From: Minwuia thermotolerans
Lineage (GTDB): Bacteria; Pseudomonadota; Alphaproteobacteria; Minwuiales; Minwuiaceae
DNA: 64,000 bases
Assembly (NCBI RefSeq): GCF_002924445.1
Contig: NZ_PIGG01000010.1
Location: forward strand, 1 to 64,000
Direction of reading: 5' to 3'
The position numbers and the translations under genes are program-made. Shown here one piece after another: positions 1 to 8,657 of this stretch (the stretch's first letter is position 1; every line of letters begins with the position of its first letter). The notes under the pieces were generated by a model, which searched no databases, had not been told where the DNA came from, and worked only from the letters and a program-made list of their open reading frames with translations.

Positions 1-915
1 CAGCAGAAGCTGGATGCCAGCGCCCGGTTCCACATCGCGTCATCTGCCCCATCAGATACCCACCTCTTCAGGAAACGCTTCGTCGATGGCGCCGGTCGCC
101 CTCTTCACGCCACGAAAACCAGCAAGAACGGCAGGCACTACTTCTATTACACATCACGAGGCCTCATGGTTCCCGGCGGCGAGAAGGAACGGGGCTGGCG
201 GGTTCCGGCCGGGCAGCTCGATACCCTGATCATCCGGCAGCTGGCCAAAGCGCTGGGCGATCCCATCGAACTCGCCCGGCTGCTTGACCCAGAAGACATG
301 CTGGGCCTGGAGCCAGCCGTCATCGCTGATCGATCGACCTGCATTCGTGACGTCTTGAGCAGGCCGAACGACGCCCCTGCACGGAACCTGCTGGCGTTGC
401 TGGTCAGGCGCATCCGCCTGCTGGATGACGGTATCGAGATTGAACTCTGCCGCGACCAGCTTTGCTCAGGCGCGGGCGAGGCAGAGCGCTCACAACGTGG
501 CGAAGCGTGGTCAGACCGCCAGGGCTCGGCAGAACAATCCCCCACAGTTCTCCTCCGCCTTCCGGTCCGGCTGGGCCGCCGTTCGTCCGGCGCGCGCCTG
601 CTGGTTGATGCATCGCCCGAGCGGCAAGCGTGCCCGGACCAGGCGCTGATCGAACTGGTTGCCCGGGCCCACCGCTGGAACCGGATGCTCGGGACCGTTG
701 AGGCCGCATCGATCCGGGATATCGCCGCCCGCGAACATGTCGAGGAAAGCGAGATCAGTCGCGTCATCGCCCTCTCCTGCCTCGCGCCTGACATCATCGA
801 TGCCATTCTGGACGGCCTTCATCCGCCGGACCTTACCGCGAACAGGCTGAAGCGGATGAGCAGGCTGCCGCTGGACTGGTCAGCGCAGAGGCGGCTTCTC
901 GGCTTCGAGACCTGA
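1..915 (+). CDS. Large serine recombinase, C-terminal part (5' end outside window)
   Basis: The reading frame is open from the first base to a TGA at 913-915, so this is the C-terminal ~304 residues of a longer protein. The segment encoded at about 85-220 reads FVDGAGRPLHATKTSKNG, then HYFYYTSRGL, then GWRVPAGQLD. This matches the zinc-ribbon/coiled-coil region of large serine recombinases just after the recombinase domain. The C-terminus (VARAHRWNRML, SIRDIAAREHVEESEISRVI, LPLDWSAQRRLLGF) matches the helix-turn-helix tail of the same proteins in alphaproteobacteria. The catalytic N-terminal serine domain is not in the window, so activity cannot be judged. The nearest downstream feature is a tRNA about 200 bp away, consistent with the boundary of an integrated element. 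Confidence 0.8.
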   Translation, partial: QQKLDASARFHIASSAPSDTHLFRKRFVDGAGRPLHATKTSKNGRHYFYYTSRGLMVPGGEKERGWRVPAGQLDTLIIRQLAKALGDPIELARLLDPEDMLGLEPAVIADRSTCIRDVLSRPNDAPARNLLALLVRRIRLLDDGIEIELCRDQLCSGAGEAERSQRGEAWSDRQGSAEQSPTVLLRLPVRLGRRSSGARLLVDASPERQACPDQALIELVARAHRWNRMLGTVEAASIRDIAAREHVEESEISRVIALSCLAPDIIDAILDGLHPPDLTANRLKRMSRLPLDWSAQRRLLGFET

Positions 916-1114
916 GAGCTTCCCCCAGGGTTCCAATTAATGATGGTTTGGACGCCCAATTCGCGCCGGAGAGACCCGTGACCTTTTAGTGGCTCTACGG
1001 ACCACGAGGATCGTCTCTGGCACCAATTCGTTCAGCGAGAGAACCCCGCAAAGGCCCGGAATTGGGGCGCCTTCGCGGCTCTGCAGTCTGGACGCGAGGG
1101 TGCGTGAGAAGAAA

Positions 1115-1191
1115 TGGTGGGCCCGGCAGGACTCGAACCTGCAACCAGACCGTTATGAGCGGCCGGCTCTAACCAGTTGAGCTACAGGCCC
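1115..1191 (-). tRNA. tRNA with anticodon CAT, probably tRNA-Ile2 (lysidine type), otherwise elongator tRNA-Met
   Basis: The minus strand folds as a full cloverleaf. The acceptor stem is GGGCCTG paired with CGGGCCC, the D-arm is GCTC/GAGC, and the anticodon stem GGCCG/CGGTC carries loop CTCATAA with anticodon CAT. The T-arm loop is GTTCGAGTCC-like, and the 3' CCA is encoded (1115-1117). Total length is 77 nt. The body resembles alphaproteobacterial tRNA-Ile with a CAT anticodon, where C34 is converted to lysidine by TilS. Separating it from elongator Met by eye is not certain. Confidence 0.93.
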
Positions 1192-1234
1192 GTTGGGGAA
1201 CGTGCGAGCGGTTCAGTTACACCAGCGTCTTCCG

Positions 1235-1271
1235 GATCGTCAATCGGCGCGACAGATCGTCAATTGGCGCG
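1235..1271. repeat. Two 17-bp direct repeats, 20-bp period, upstream of the tRNA
   Basis: GATCGTCAATCGGCGCG (1235-1251) and GATCGTCAATTGGCGCG (1255-1271) differ at one base and start 20 bp apart. On the minus strand each copy contains TTGACG, a good sigma-70 -35 hexamer. The copy at 1235-1251 lies about 50 bp before the tRNA 5' end, at a workable promoter distance. They could be a duplicated promoter element for the tRNA or a two-site operator. Confidence 0.5.
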
Positions 1272-1380
1272 GCCGGTGACCGTCCCCACCTGAGCAACAA
1301 CGTCACCAACAAAAACAATACGAGTGACCATGTACAAGAACCGGATATCCGACACCGCCGCCCTGCGCGACGGAGGGCGC

Positions 1381-3129
1381 ATGACGCCCTTGCGGCTGGC
1401 CTCCGCCGGCCTGCTCGTCCTGACCGCGGCGGCGCTTGCCGCCGGCCAGGCCCAGGGTCAGCACCGGCCGCCACCCGGCATGGAGATCACCGCCGCGCCG
1501 GCCGTCGAGGACAAGATGCTCGGCGCCCCGCCCTCCGAGCCGATCCGCAGAGAAATCGAGGATCTTGTCACTGCCGAAGGCGTCGAAGCGCGTCTGGAGG
1601 GCGAAGTCGGCCATGGCGCGATGACCGCCATTCGTCAGGCCTATGCGCGGCATGTCTTCGAACCGATCTGGACACGCAAGGGCGCCTTCGACTTCTACGA
1701 CGCCGTCGCCAGCAATTTCGACCGCGGTCTGGTCGTGGAGGCAGTCACCCTGCAGGCGCTGGACGGAATGATCCGCGCGCGCTTCGGCGACGGGCCGGAA
1801 CGGGCCGCCGAAGCCGACGTCGAACTGACCACCGCATTCGTGCGGCTGGCCGCGCTGGTCAGCGGCGGACTGAGCGACGAGGGCAAAGCGGTCCGGCCGC
1901 GCCGGCACGGACCCAACCGCGCCCTGCTGACCGAACTCATCATGCGCGCCGGCGCCGGCGACGCCGATGCGGCCCTTGGCGAGGTGGAACCCGGGCACAG
2001 TCAGTACGACCGGCTGAAAGATGCGATGAAGCACTACCGTGAAATCGCCGCGGCCGGCGGCTGGCCGGCCATCCCGCAGGGCGAACTCGTCTACCGAGGG
2101 CAGCGCGACCCGCGCATCCCGGCCCTGCGTGAACGTCTGGCGGCCGAGGGCTTCCATGCCCTTGGCCAAACCCCCGGGCACCGTCTGGATCGGCTCGACT
2201 GGCAACTTGCGGTCGACCTGAAGGAGTTCCAGCGCCGCCACGGACTGAAGCCGGACGGCGTGGTGGGTCCGAACACGCTCGAGGCGCTGAACGAAAGCGT
2301 TGAATCCAAGCTCGACCGCATCGCGGACGCCATGCACCGCTGGCGGCTGCAGGGCGACATGGGCCGCCGTCACCTCTGGGTGAATGTGCCCTCCTTCACT
2401 GCCGAAGGCTGGAACGACGGCCACCGCGAAATCAGCATGAAGACGATCGTCGGGCGACCCGACCGCCGGACGCCAGTCTTCAGCGACCAGGTCGAGTATG
2501 TCGTGACCAATCCCGAGTGGAACGTGCCCGTGAGCATCGCCCGCAAGGACAAGCTGCCCAGGCTGCAGCGCGATCCGGGCTATGCCCGACGCGGCAATTA
2601 CAAGGTCTTCGACCGCGAAACAGGTGATCAGGTCAGCCCCTACAACGTGAACTGGCACGATCCGGAATCCGCCGAGCGCTACAAGATCGTCCAGGGACCG
2701 GGCGACGCCAACGCCCTCGGCCGGCTGAAGATCATCTTTCCCAACCAGTACTCGGTCTACATGCACGACACGCCCGACAAGCACCTGTTCGAGGAGGCGC
2801 AGCGCGCCTTCAGTTCGGGCTGCGTGCGGCTGCAACGGCCGGTCGCCATGGCGCGCTGGATTGCCGGCATCGACCCCCAGCTCTCCGATGAGGAGATTGA
2901 GGAGAAACTGGCGAGCCGTGAGAACGACTGGATGCCGGTCAAGGAGCCCGTTCCGGTGCACATCACCTACATCACCGTGACCGTGGACGACCAGGGCCGG
3001 GCCCATTTCTGGCGCGACATCTATGATCGGCAGGACGGAATCCGGGCAGCGACGCGCATGGCGCCGCTTCACGCCCCCCATTCCCGCAATATCTCCGAAG
3101 CCCCCGGAGACTTCCGAAACAACGGATAG
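1381..3129 (+). CDS. L,D-transpeptidase (YkuD domain, YcbB/LdtD-like) with peptidoglycan-binding domain
   Basis: Exported enzyme that would form 3-3 cross-links in peptidoglycan or attach proteins to it. The ATG at 1381 is chosen because GGAGGG lies 5 nt upstream and a signal peptide (MTPLRLASAGLLVLTAAALA) follows directly; an upstream in-frame ATG at 1324 would put 19 polar residues before it. A peptidoglycan-binding helical domain lies at about residues 278-304 (FQRRHGLKPDGVVGPNTLEAL). The YkuD catalytic region follows, with H462 in YMHDTP and nucleophile C481 in SSGCVRL. At 582 residues the length fits the YcbB family. The next gene starts 4 nt after the stop, so both are probably co-transcribed. 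Confidence 0.9.
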   Translation: MTPLRLASAGLLVLTAAALAAGQAQGQHRPPPGMEITAAPAVEDKMLGAPPSEPIRREIEDLVTAEGVEARLEGEVGHGAMTAIRQAYARHVFEPIWTRKGAFDFYDAVASNFDRGLVVEAVTLQALDGMIRARFGDGPERAAEADVELTTAFVRLAALVSGGLSDEGKAVRPRRHGPNRALLTELIMRAGAGDADAALGEVEPGHSQYDRLKDAMKHYREIAAAGGWPAIPQGELVYRGQRDPRIPALRERLAAEGFHALGQTPGHRLDRLDWQLAVDLKEFQRRHGLKPDGVVGPNTLEALNESVESKLDRIADAMHRWRLQGDMGRRHLWVNVPSFTAEGWNDGHREISMKTIVGRPDRRTPVFSDQVEYVVTNPEWNVPVSIARKDKLPRLQRDPGYARRGNYKVFDRETGDQVSPYNVNWHDPESAERYKIVQGPGDANALGRLKIIFPNQYSVYMHDTPDKHLFEEAQRAFSSGCVRLQRPVAMARWIAGIDPQLSDEEIEEKLASRENDWMPVKEPVPVHITYITVTVDDQGRAHFWRDIYDRQDGIRAATRMAPLHAPHSRNISEAPGDFRNNG

Positions 3130-3132
3130 GGC

Positions 3133-4074
3133 ATGAAATTCAGGCTGATAACAACAACATTGGCGGTGTTGCTTCTGGCGGGCGGCATAGCTGCGGTCGC
3201 ACAGAAGCAGCCCCCCTTTCTGTCATCGGGGAAGACAGTCGAAGCCGGCACGGCTGTCCGGGTTCAGGGGGCCATCCTGCCCCACGACCTCTGGTTCGCG
3301 ACGACGATGCCCGGTGACGAAGTGGCCTTTCACCTCCCGCCCGGCTTCGCCATGCGCATAGACGGCCATTTCGTTCCCCGGGAGGGCCGGGTGACCGAAT
3401 GGCTGGCGCCGCAGAAGGCCGGCGTCGCCTCCGTGGTCATCGAGCAGCCGAACGGCCGGACGGCCCAAGAGATCACGCTTTTCGTCCTGGAGCCGGCAGA
3501 CAGGATCCGCAAGGGGCGGCTGAACGGCTACCGGATCGGCAGTTTCCCGGCCAACAGGCCGGAAGGCTTCATCGCGCTCGACGGACCGGGCGACATGGAT
3601 GTCCCCGTTTCGCCGCACTTCACCATCGGGCAGTTTCTCTGCAAGCAGCAGCCGGACCACTGGCCGAAATACCTGCTGTTGACGCCGGACCTGATCACAC
3701 GTCTGGAGACGGTGCTGGCCGGCTTGCATGAGACCGGGCGAACCGAGGCGGAAACGCTGTTCGTGATGTCGGGCTTCCGCACGCCGTTCTACAACACGGC
3801 CATCAACGGAGCCAAACGCTCGCGCCACATGTACGGCGACGCCGCCGACGTCTACATCGATCACGATCCGACGGACGGCATGATGGACGATCTCTCCGGC
3901 GACGGGCGGGTGACGAAGCAGGACGCCAACTGGCTCTACGACTTCTCCGCCAGCGCCATTTCCGACCGACCGGAACAGCCCAGCGGCGGACTCGGCGCCT
4001 ACCGCGCCAATGCCGTGCATGGCCCGTTCGTCCATATCGACGGCCGCGGACAGGCAGCGCGCTGGGGCCGCTGA
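3133..4074 (+). CDS. Secreted M15-type (D-Ala-D-Ala carboxypeptidase-like) zinc peptidase
   Basis: The N-terminus MKFRLITTTLAVLLLAGGIAAVAQ is a signal peptide, so the protein acts in the periplasm. The C-terminal third carries the M15 zinc site: H232 and D239 in SRHMYGDAADVYID and H301 in FVHIDGRG. The preceding SGFRTPFYN is the substrate-side loop usual in this family. About 130 N-terminal residues after the signal are beta-rich and unassigned. The gene starts 4 nt after the L,D-transpeptidase stop, suggesting a peptidoglycan-remodelling pair. Family membership is secure; the exact bond cleaved is inferred. Confidence 0.85.
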   Translation: MKFRLITTTLAVLLLAGGIAAVAQKQPPFLSSGKTVEAGTAVRVQGAILPHDLWFATTMPGDEVAFHLPPGFAMRIDGHFVPREGRVTEWLAPQKAGVASVVIEQPNGRTAQEITLFVLEPADRIRKGRLNGYRIGSFPANRPEGFIALDGPGDMDVPVSPHFTIGQFLCKQQPDHWPKYLLLTPDLITRLETVLAGLHETGRTEAETLFVMSGFRTPFYNTAINGAKRSRHMYGDAADVYIDHDPTDGMMDDLSGDGRVTKQDANWLYDFSASAISDRPEQPSGGLGAYRANAVHGPFVHIDGRGQAARWGR

Positions 4075-4093
4075 GGGCGGAGCACCTACGGAT

Positions 4094-4123
4094 AAAGGGC
4101 GGAGCCTCGCGGCCCCGCCCTTT
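4094..4123. terminator. Bidirectional intrinsic terminator
   Basis: AAAGGGCGG (4094-4102) and CCGCCCTTT (4115-4123) form a perfect 9-bp stem, with A-rich and T-rich flanks suited to both strands. It lies between the convergent M15 peptidase and thiolase genes. Confidence 0.75.
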
Positions 4124-4150
4124 CCCGAACCCCGCAAAGGGGACTGCTGA

Positions 4151-5323
4151 CTACTGCAGCGATTCGACGATGGTGACGTTCGCCAGGCCGCCGCCCTCGC
4201 ACATGGTCTGCAGGCCGTACTTCGCCTTGCGGCCCTTCATGGCGTTGAGCAGCGTCGCCATCAGCTTGGTGCCGGAGGCGCCCAGCGGGTGGCCCAGCGC
4301 GATGGCGCCGCCATTGACGTTCAGCTTCTCGTGGTCCGCGCCGATCACCTTCATCCAGGCCAGAGGCACCGGCGCGAAGGCCTCGTTGACCTCGTAGAGA
4401 TCGATATCCTCGATCTTCATGCCGGCCCGCTCCAGCGCGCGCTTCGTCGCGCCGATCGGCTCCTCCAGCATGATGACCGGGTCGCCGCCGGTGACCGTCA
4501 GGTTGTGGATGCGCGCGATCGGCGTCAGATTGTGGCGCTTCAGCGCCTCCTCCGAGACGATCAGCGCACCCGACGAGCCATCGCAGATCTGGCTGGCGTT
4601 GGCGGCGGTGATGCGCCCGCCCTCCTTCAGCAGCTTGACCGAGCCGATCGATTCCATCGACGCGTCGTAGCGGATGCCCTCGTCCCTGTCGTGGACCTCG
4701 CGGCCATCCTCGGTCTCGATCTCCAGCGGCACGATCTCGTTGCGGAAGTCGCCCGCGTCGGTCGCCCGCATGGCGCGCCTGTGACTCTCCAGCGCGAAGG
4801 TGTCGAGCTGTTCGCGGGTGAACTGGTACTTTTCGGCCATCATCTCGGCGCCCATGAACTGGCTGAAGTTGATGCCCGGATAGCGCTCTTCCATCTTTGG
4901 GCTCTTCGGCCCGCCGAGACCGGCCTCCATGGCCAGCTTCGTCGGACTGCCCATCGGCACGCGCGTCATGCTCTCGACGCCCGCGGCGATGACCACGTCC
5001 ATGGTCCCCGACATCACCGCCTGGGCGGCGAAGTGCAGCGACTGCTGCGAGGAGCCGCACTGGCGGTCGATCGAGACCGCCGGCACGCTCTCGGGCAGCT
5101 TGGAGGCCAGCACGCAGTTGCGGCCGATGTGGAAGCTCTGCTCGCCGGCCTGGCCGACGCAACCCATGATCACGTCCTCGATCGCGGCCGGGTCGATGCC
5201 GGAGCGGTCGACCAGGGCGTCGAGGACGGCGCCGCCCAGATCCGCGGGGTGCCAGCCGGCAAGCCGGCCGCCGCGGCGGCCGCCCGCGGTGCGAACGGCG
5301 TCTACGATATAGGCGGTAGCCAT
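4151..5323 (-). CDS. Acetyl-CoA C-acyltransferase (thiolase)
   Basis: Type II/I thiolase that condenses or cleaves acyl-CoA with acetyl-CoA. The start is ATG at 5323 (MATAYIVDAVRTAGG) with AGGAGAG upstream. The ORF runs further upstream but that part lacks homology. The 390-residue length is standard. Catalytic residues are visible: C89 in IDRQCGSSQQ, H345 in GHPLGASG and C375 in TMCEGGG. It stands alone, divergent from an MFS transporter, so degradation (FadA-like) and synthesis (PhaA-like) cannot be told apart from context. Confidence 0.93.
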   Translation of the reverse strand: MATAYIVDAVRTAGGRRGGRLAGWHPADLGGAVLDALVDRSGIDPAAIEDVIMGCVGQAGEQSFHIGRNCVLASKLPESVPAVSIDRQCGSSQQSLHFAAQAVMSGTMDVVIAAGVESMTRVPMGSPTKLAMEAGLGGPKSPKMEERYPGINFSQFMGAEMMAEKYQFTREQLDTFALESHRRAMRATDAGDFRNEIVPLEIETEDGREVHDRDEGIRYDASMESIGSVKLLKEGGRITAANASQICDGSSGALIVSEEALKRHNLTPIARIHNLTVTGGDPVIMLEEPIGATKRALERAGMKIEDIDLYEVNEAFAPVPLAWMKVIGADHEKLNVNGGAIALGHPLGASGTKLMATLLNAMKGRKAKYGLQTMCEGGGLANVTIVESLQ

Positions 5324-5476
5324 AGTCTCTCTCCTTGTCCGCTCTATCTGTCTGCTGGCCCGACTTAAACACCAAGTCACGGGCGAGCGCCACATCGCCT
5401 GACGCTTGGGACATGCGAGTTTGCTTGCGGTCGCGCGCATCCTGACGTAACGGGCTTCGGGGGAGGATCAAGGGTC

Positions 5477-6748
5477 ATGGCGAGGGGATTGGTTCTGGAA
5501 GGCGCGGACAGGGCCGACAGCCCGTACGCATGGTGGCGGCTGGCGCTGTCGATGACCTTCGCCACCATCGGCGGCGTCGGCCTCTGGTCGGTGGTCATCG
5601 CCCTGCCGACGGTCGAGGCAGCCTTCGGCGTCGACCGGGGCGGCGCCTCCCTGCCCTACATGGCGACCATGGCCGGCTTCGCCGTGGGCGGCGTGCTGAT
5701 GGGCCGGATCGCCGACCGCCACGGCATCCAGCGCCCGCTGATGATCGCCGGCATCATGCTGGGCATCGGCTACTTCGCCGCCTCCCAGGCCCAGTCGATC
5801 TGGCAGTTCATCGCCGCCCAGGCGCTGATCATCGGCATGCTGGGCAGTTCCGCCACCTTCGGCCCGCTGGTCGCCGACATCACCTTCTGGTTCCGCCGCC
5901 GGCGCGGCCTGGCCGTCGCCATCGTGGCCAGCGGCAACTATCTGGCCGGGACGGTCTGGCCGCCGGTGCTGAGCTGGGCCATGGCCGAGTTCGGCTGGCG
6001 GGAAGCGCACATGATGGTCGGCGCCGTCTGCCTCGTTACCATGCTGCCGCTCAGCCTGCTGATGCGCCGCCGCGCGCCGCTCGACGCCGACGACCTGCAG
6101 GCCAACGCCGCGAAAGGCGGAGCCGGCCCCGTGGCCCGGCCCGAGCAGGCCGGTCTCAGTCCCCGCGCGCTGCAGATCCTGCTGGTCGCGGCGGGGCTGA
6201 GCTGCTGCATCGCCATGTCCATGCCCCAGGTCCACATCGTCGCCTATTGCGCCGACCTCGGCTACGGCGCGGCGCGCGGCGCGGAGATGCTGTCGCTGAT
6301 GCTGGGCTTCGGCGTCGTCAGCCGGCTGATCTCCGGGCTCATCGCCGACCGCATCGGCGGTCTCGGCACGCTCCTGCTCGGCTCGACGCTGCAGTGCCTG
6401 GCGCTGATGTTCTACCTGCCCTTCGACGGTCTGGCCTCGCTCTACCTCGTCTCGGCGCTGTTCGGCCTTAGCCAGGGCGGCATCGTGCCCAGCTACGCGC
6501 TGATCGTGCGTGACTATTTCCGGCCCTCGGAAGCGGGCACCCGGGTCAGCCTGGTGCTGATGGCGACCGTCGTCGGCATGGCCATCGGCGGCTGGATGTC
6601 GGGCGAGATCCACGACCTCACCGGCTCCTACCAGGTCGCGTTCCTGAACGGCATCCTGTTCAATCTGGTCAACATGTCGCTGGCGCTCTGGCTGCTGCTC
6701 AACCGCCGCCGCTCCGGGCCGGTGACCGCGGAGTCGCCGGCGGGCTGA
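5477..6748 (+). CDS. Major facilitator superfamily transporter (monocarboxylate/oxalate-antiporter-like)
   Basis: 423-residue protein with about 12 hydrophobic segments. The MFS loop 2-3 signature is GRIADRHGIQRPLMIAG and a second copy is SGLIADRIGGLG, after a central charged linker near residue 205-225. The N-terminal pattern resembles the monocarboxylate/oxalate-formate antiporter branch. The ATG at 5477 has GGAGG 10-14 nt upstream. Its divergent neighbour is a thiolase, which may hint at a carboxylate substrate, but the substrate is unknown. Confidence 0.88.
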   Translation: MARGLVLEGADRADSPYAWWRLALSMTFATIGGVGLWSVVIALPTVEAAFGVDRGGASLPYMATMAGFAVGGVLMGRIADRHGIQRPLMIAGIMLGIGYFAASQAQSIWQFIAAQALIIGMLGSSATFGPLVADITFWFRRRRGLAVAIVASGNYLAGTVWPPVLSWAMAEFGWREAHMMVGAVCLVTMLPLSLLMRRRAPLDADDLQANAAKGGAGPVARPEQAGLSPRALQILLVAAGLSCCIAMSMPQVHIVAYCADLGYGAARGAEMLSLMLGFGVVSRLISGLIADRIGGLGTLLLGSTLQCLALMFYLPFDGLASLYLVSALFGLSQGGIVPSYALIVRDYFRPSEAGTRVSLVLMATVVGMAIGGWMSGEIHDLTGSYQVAFLNGILFNLVNMSLALWLLLNRRRSGPVTAESPAG

Positions 6749-6800
6749 CAGGAACAGACAGTCCGCTATGCTCTCCCGGAAGCATCAGGGAGGCAGCATC

Positions 6801-7100
6801 ATGATCGTCGTCAGCGGCACCTTCGAACTGGGCCATGCAAGCGTCGAGACCGCCAGGGCCGCCATGGCCGAAATGGCCGAGGACACCCGCGGCGAGAAGG
6901 GCTGCATCACCTATGCGTTCTTCCAGTCGATCGAGAGCCCCACGACATTCCGCGTCTTCGAGGAATGGGAAAGCGACGGCGCGCTGAAGGCCCACTTCGA
7001 CGCGCCGCACATGAAGGAATTCCGCGCCAAGCTCGGCAGCCTCGAAATCCTCAGCCGCGACGTGAAACGCTACGTCGTCAGCGAGACGACGGGACTTTGA
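6801..7100 (+). CDS. ABM-domain (antibiotic biosynthesis monooxygenase/YgiN-like) protein
   Basis: A 99-residue dimeric alpha-beta barrel type protein. The pattern MIVVSGTFEL, GCITYAFFQSIESPTTFRVFEEW, ALKAHFDAPHMKEF is characteristic of the ABM family. The start is ATG 6801 with AGGGAGG 7 nt upstream rather than the ATG at 6768, which lacks a site. Members include cofactor-free quinol monooxygenases and proteins of unknown role; no specific substrate can be named. It ends 18 bp before the convergent PncC-like gene. Confidence 0.85.
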   Translation: MIVVSGTFELGHASVETARAAMAEMAEDTRGEKGCITYAFFQSIESPTTFRVFEEWESDGALKAHFDAPHMKEFRAKLGSLEILSRDVKRYVVSETTGL

Positions 7101-7118
7101 CCGGGCACGCCCGTCTCG

Positions 7119-7631
7119 TCACGTAACCACGGGCTTCTCGAGCTGGCCGGACAGCAGATTCAGGGCGTTGATCGCGAATCGGATCATGTTCTCGCCGCGG
7201 TCCTCCTTGCCGGTGCGGAGCGTGGTGACGATCGGGTTCGGACCCGCCACGGCCTGGCAGCTGTGGCCGGCCGGATCGCCATAGCCATTGCCGGGCCCTG
7301 CGGCGCCGGTCTCGCCCAGGCCCCAGACGGTCTCGTGAGTTTCCCGGATGCGTTCCGAAAGCAGCTGCGCGAAGGGTTCGGAGCTGGAGCGGATACCCTG
7401 TTCCTTCCACAGCTTCTTCATGTCCACGCCGGCGACCTCGCGGATCGAGGTGCGGGTGTAGATCACCGCGCCGCCCTCGTAGTAGCTGGAAGCGCCGGGC
7501 ACGCGCAGCAGCGCCGCCGAAATCAGCCCGCCGGCCGAGCTTTCCACCACGGCGACCTTCTCGCCGCGCTGCTTCAGCAGTTCCCCGGCACGCTCCCCTG
7601 CGCGCCAGAGCTCGTCCATCAGTTCGCTCAC
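7119..7631 (-). CDS. pncC: CinA C-terminal-domain protein, PncC-like nicotinamide-nucleotide amidase
   Basis: 170 residues matching the stand-alone CinA C-terminal domain, which hydrolyses NMN to NaMN and ammonia in the pyridine nucleotide cycle. The signature segment is VAVVESSAGGLISAALLRVPGASSYYEGG. The usual ESCTGG motif is ESSAGG here: the catalytic serine position is kept, but the following C-T is S-A. A diverged substrate is therefore possible. The start codon overlaps the stop of the upstream secreted-protein gene by 4 bp (ATGA), so they form one transcription unit. Confidence 0.8.
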   Translation of the reverse strand: MSELMDELWRAGERAGELLKQRGEKVAVVESSAGGLISAALLRVPGASSYYEGGAVIYTRTSIREVAGVDMKKLWKEQGIRSSSEPFAQLLSERIRETHETVWGLGETGAAGPGNGYGDPAGHSCQAVAGPNPIVTTLRTGKEDRGENMIRFAINALNLLSGQLEKPVVT

Positions 7632-8230
7632 TCTTCGCTCTCCATCAATCCGGGCCGGCCCTGGTCCGGCTTCGTCGTGTCGAATGCGGTCGTCTTCACC
7701 GCCTTCCCCATCCTCTCGATCAGACGCTCGGCCAGGATACGCACGATACGCTCCCGGTCCCGATCCGCCGAGACCGCCACGATCTTGGCCTTCCAGACCG
7801 GTCCTTCCGCATCGCTGAGCAGGCAGCCCACGGTGTAGGTTTCCTCGCCCTCGCCTGCTGACGGGCGGGTCAGCAGAATGCTGAGTCCCAGCGAAGTGTC
7901 GGAACTGCTGCCGCCTTTCGCCTCCGGCTGGAAGCGCGACTTGAAGCCGCCGCCCTCCAGCCGGCCATCCCAGCGCACCAGAAGTTCGTAGTCCGAGGCG
8001 GCGTCGATGCGATAGCCGAGGCGAACGAGAACATCGTGGAAGATCGCCCGCACCGTCTCGGCGCCATCGACCTGACGGTCCAGCCGGACATGGAGCCGCT
8101 CGGGCAGCGCCGCCTCGCGCACCACTTCGGCCTTCATCTCACCCGCGAGACGCTGCGCCACAGCAGAGCCCTGGGGAATGGCCAATGCCAGCAGCGACAG
8201 CGCCATGGCAGTTCGGCAGCCAAACATCAT
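7628..8230 (-). CDS. Secreted protein of unknown function
   Basis: The start is ATG 8230, with GGGGAGG about 9 nt upstream. A signal peptide follows (MMFGCRTAMALSLLALAIPQGSAVAQ). The mature ~175-residue protein has alternating strands (LHVRLDRQ, YELLVRWDGRL, EETYTVGCLL, WKAKIVAV) and a C-terminal helix. I do not recognise a family. It is coupled to the PncC-like gene by a 4-bp overlap. Confidence 0.75.
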   Translation of the reverse strand: MMFGCRTAMALSLLALAIPQGSAVAQRLAGEMKAEVVREAALPERLHVRLDRQVDGAETVRAIFHDVLVRLGYRIDAASDYELLVRWDGRLEGGGFKSRFQPEAKGGSSSDTSLGLSILLTRPSAGEGEETYTVGCLLSDAEGPVWKAKIVAVSADRDRERIVRILAERLIERMGKAVKTTAFDTTKPDQGRPGLMESEE

Positions 8231-8371
8231 CCTGTGAATCCTCCCCGGCGTTCGGCGCAACCTAGAGCAATCCCCGGCCGGATTGAACCAATGCCGTCGG
8301 TTTGCGAACCGCGTGATCCTACCCATATGCCGCTCAGGGTCTGTTCAACGGCAAAGAAGAAGGGAAACCCC

Positions 8372-8650
8372 ATGGCCACGCGAAGCAGTGAGAACAACGA
8401 AGTCACCGTCGACGATCTGAAAGCCGACCTGGATCAGATGCGCGCCGACATGGCCGCGCTCACCGGCCAGATGAAGGATCAGGCGCGAAGTTCCGCGCAG
8501 CGCACCTATGCCGACGCCCGCCGCTACAGCGAACAGAAGGTCCATGAGGGCCATGACTGGGTCAACGGCCAGGTGCAGGAGAAACCGCTGATGTCGCTCG
8601 GCATCGCCTTCGGCGTCGGCATGGTGCTGGGCCGGATGCTCAGCCGCTGA
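8372..8650 (+). CDS. DUF883 (ElaB/YqjD-type) membrane-anchored protein
   Basis: A 92-residue protein. An acidic, helical N-terminal half (VTVDDLKADLDQMRADMAALTGQMKDQ) is followed by EKPLMSLGIAFGVGMVLGRMLSR, the glycine-rich single membrane anchor of the ElaB/YqjD family. E. coli homologues are inner-membrane, stationary-phase proteins that bind ribosomes. The start is ATG 8372 with GAAGAAGGGA upstream. It is followed after 7 nt by a YqjE-like gene, as yqjD-yqjE are paired in enterobacteria. Confidence 0.85.
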   Translation: MATRSSENNEVTVDDLKADLDQMRADMAALTGQMKDQARSSAQRTYADARRYSEQKVHEGHDWVNGQVQEKPLMSLGIAFGVGMVLGRMLSR

Positions 8651-8657
8651 TCTCCCG

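Noticed and set aside
989-1180. ORF ending in WWARQDSNLQPDRYERPALTS
   Set aside because: It reads antisense through the tRNA; this peptide is a well-known spurious translation of tRNA regions.
1303-3081. 592-residue minus-strand ORF opposite the L,D-transpeptidase
   Set aside because: Mirror frame of a real gene in high-GC DNA; no signal or family pattern, while the plus strand has YkuD motifs.
5362-5378. GACTT...AAGTC dyad in the thiolase-MFS gap
   Set aside because: Five-base arms with a 7-bp spacer are expected by chance.
7088-7118. Possible terminator between ABM and PncC-like genes
   Set aside because: Arms near ACGGG/CCCGT are too short and imperfect to call.
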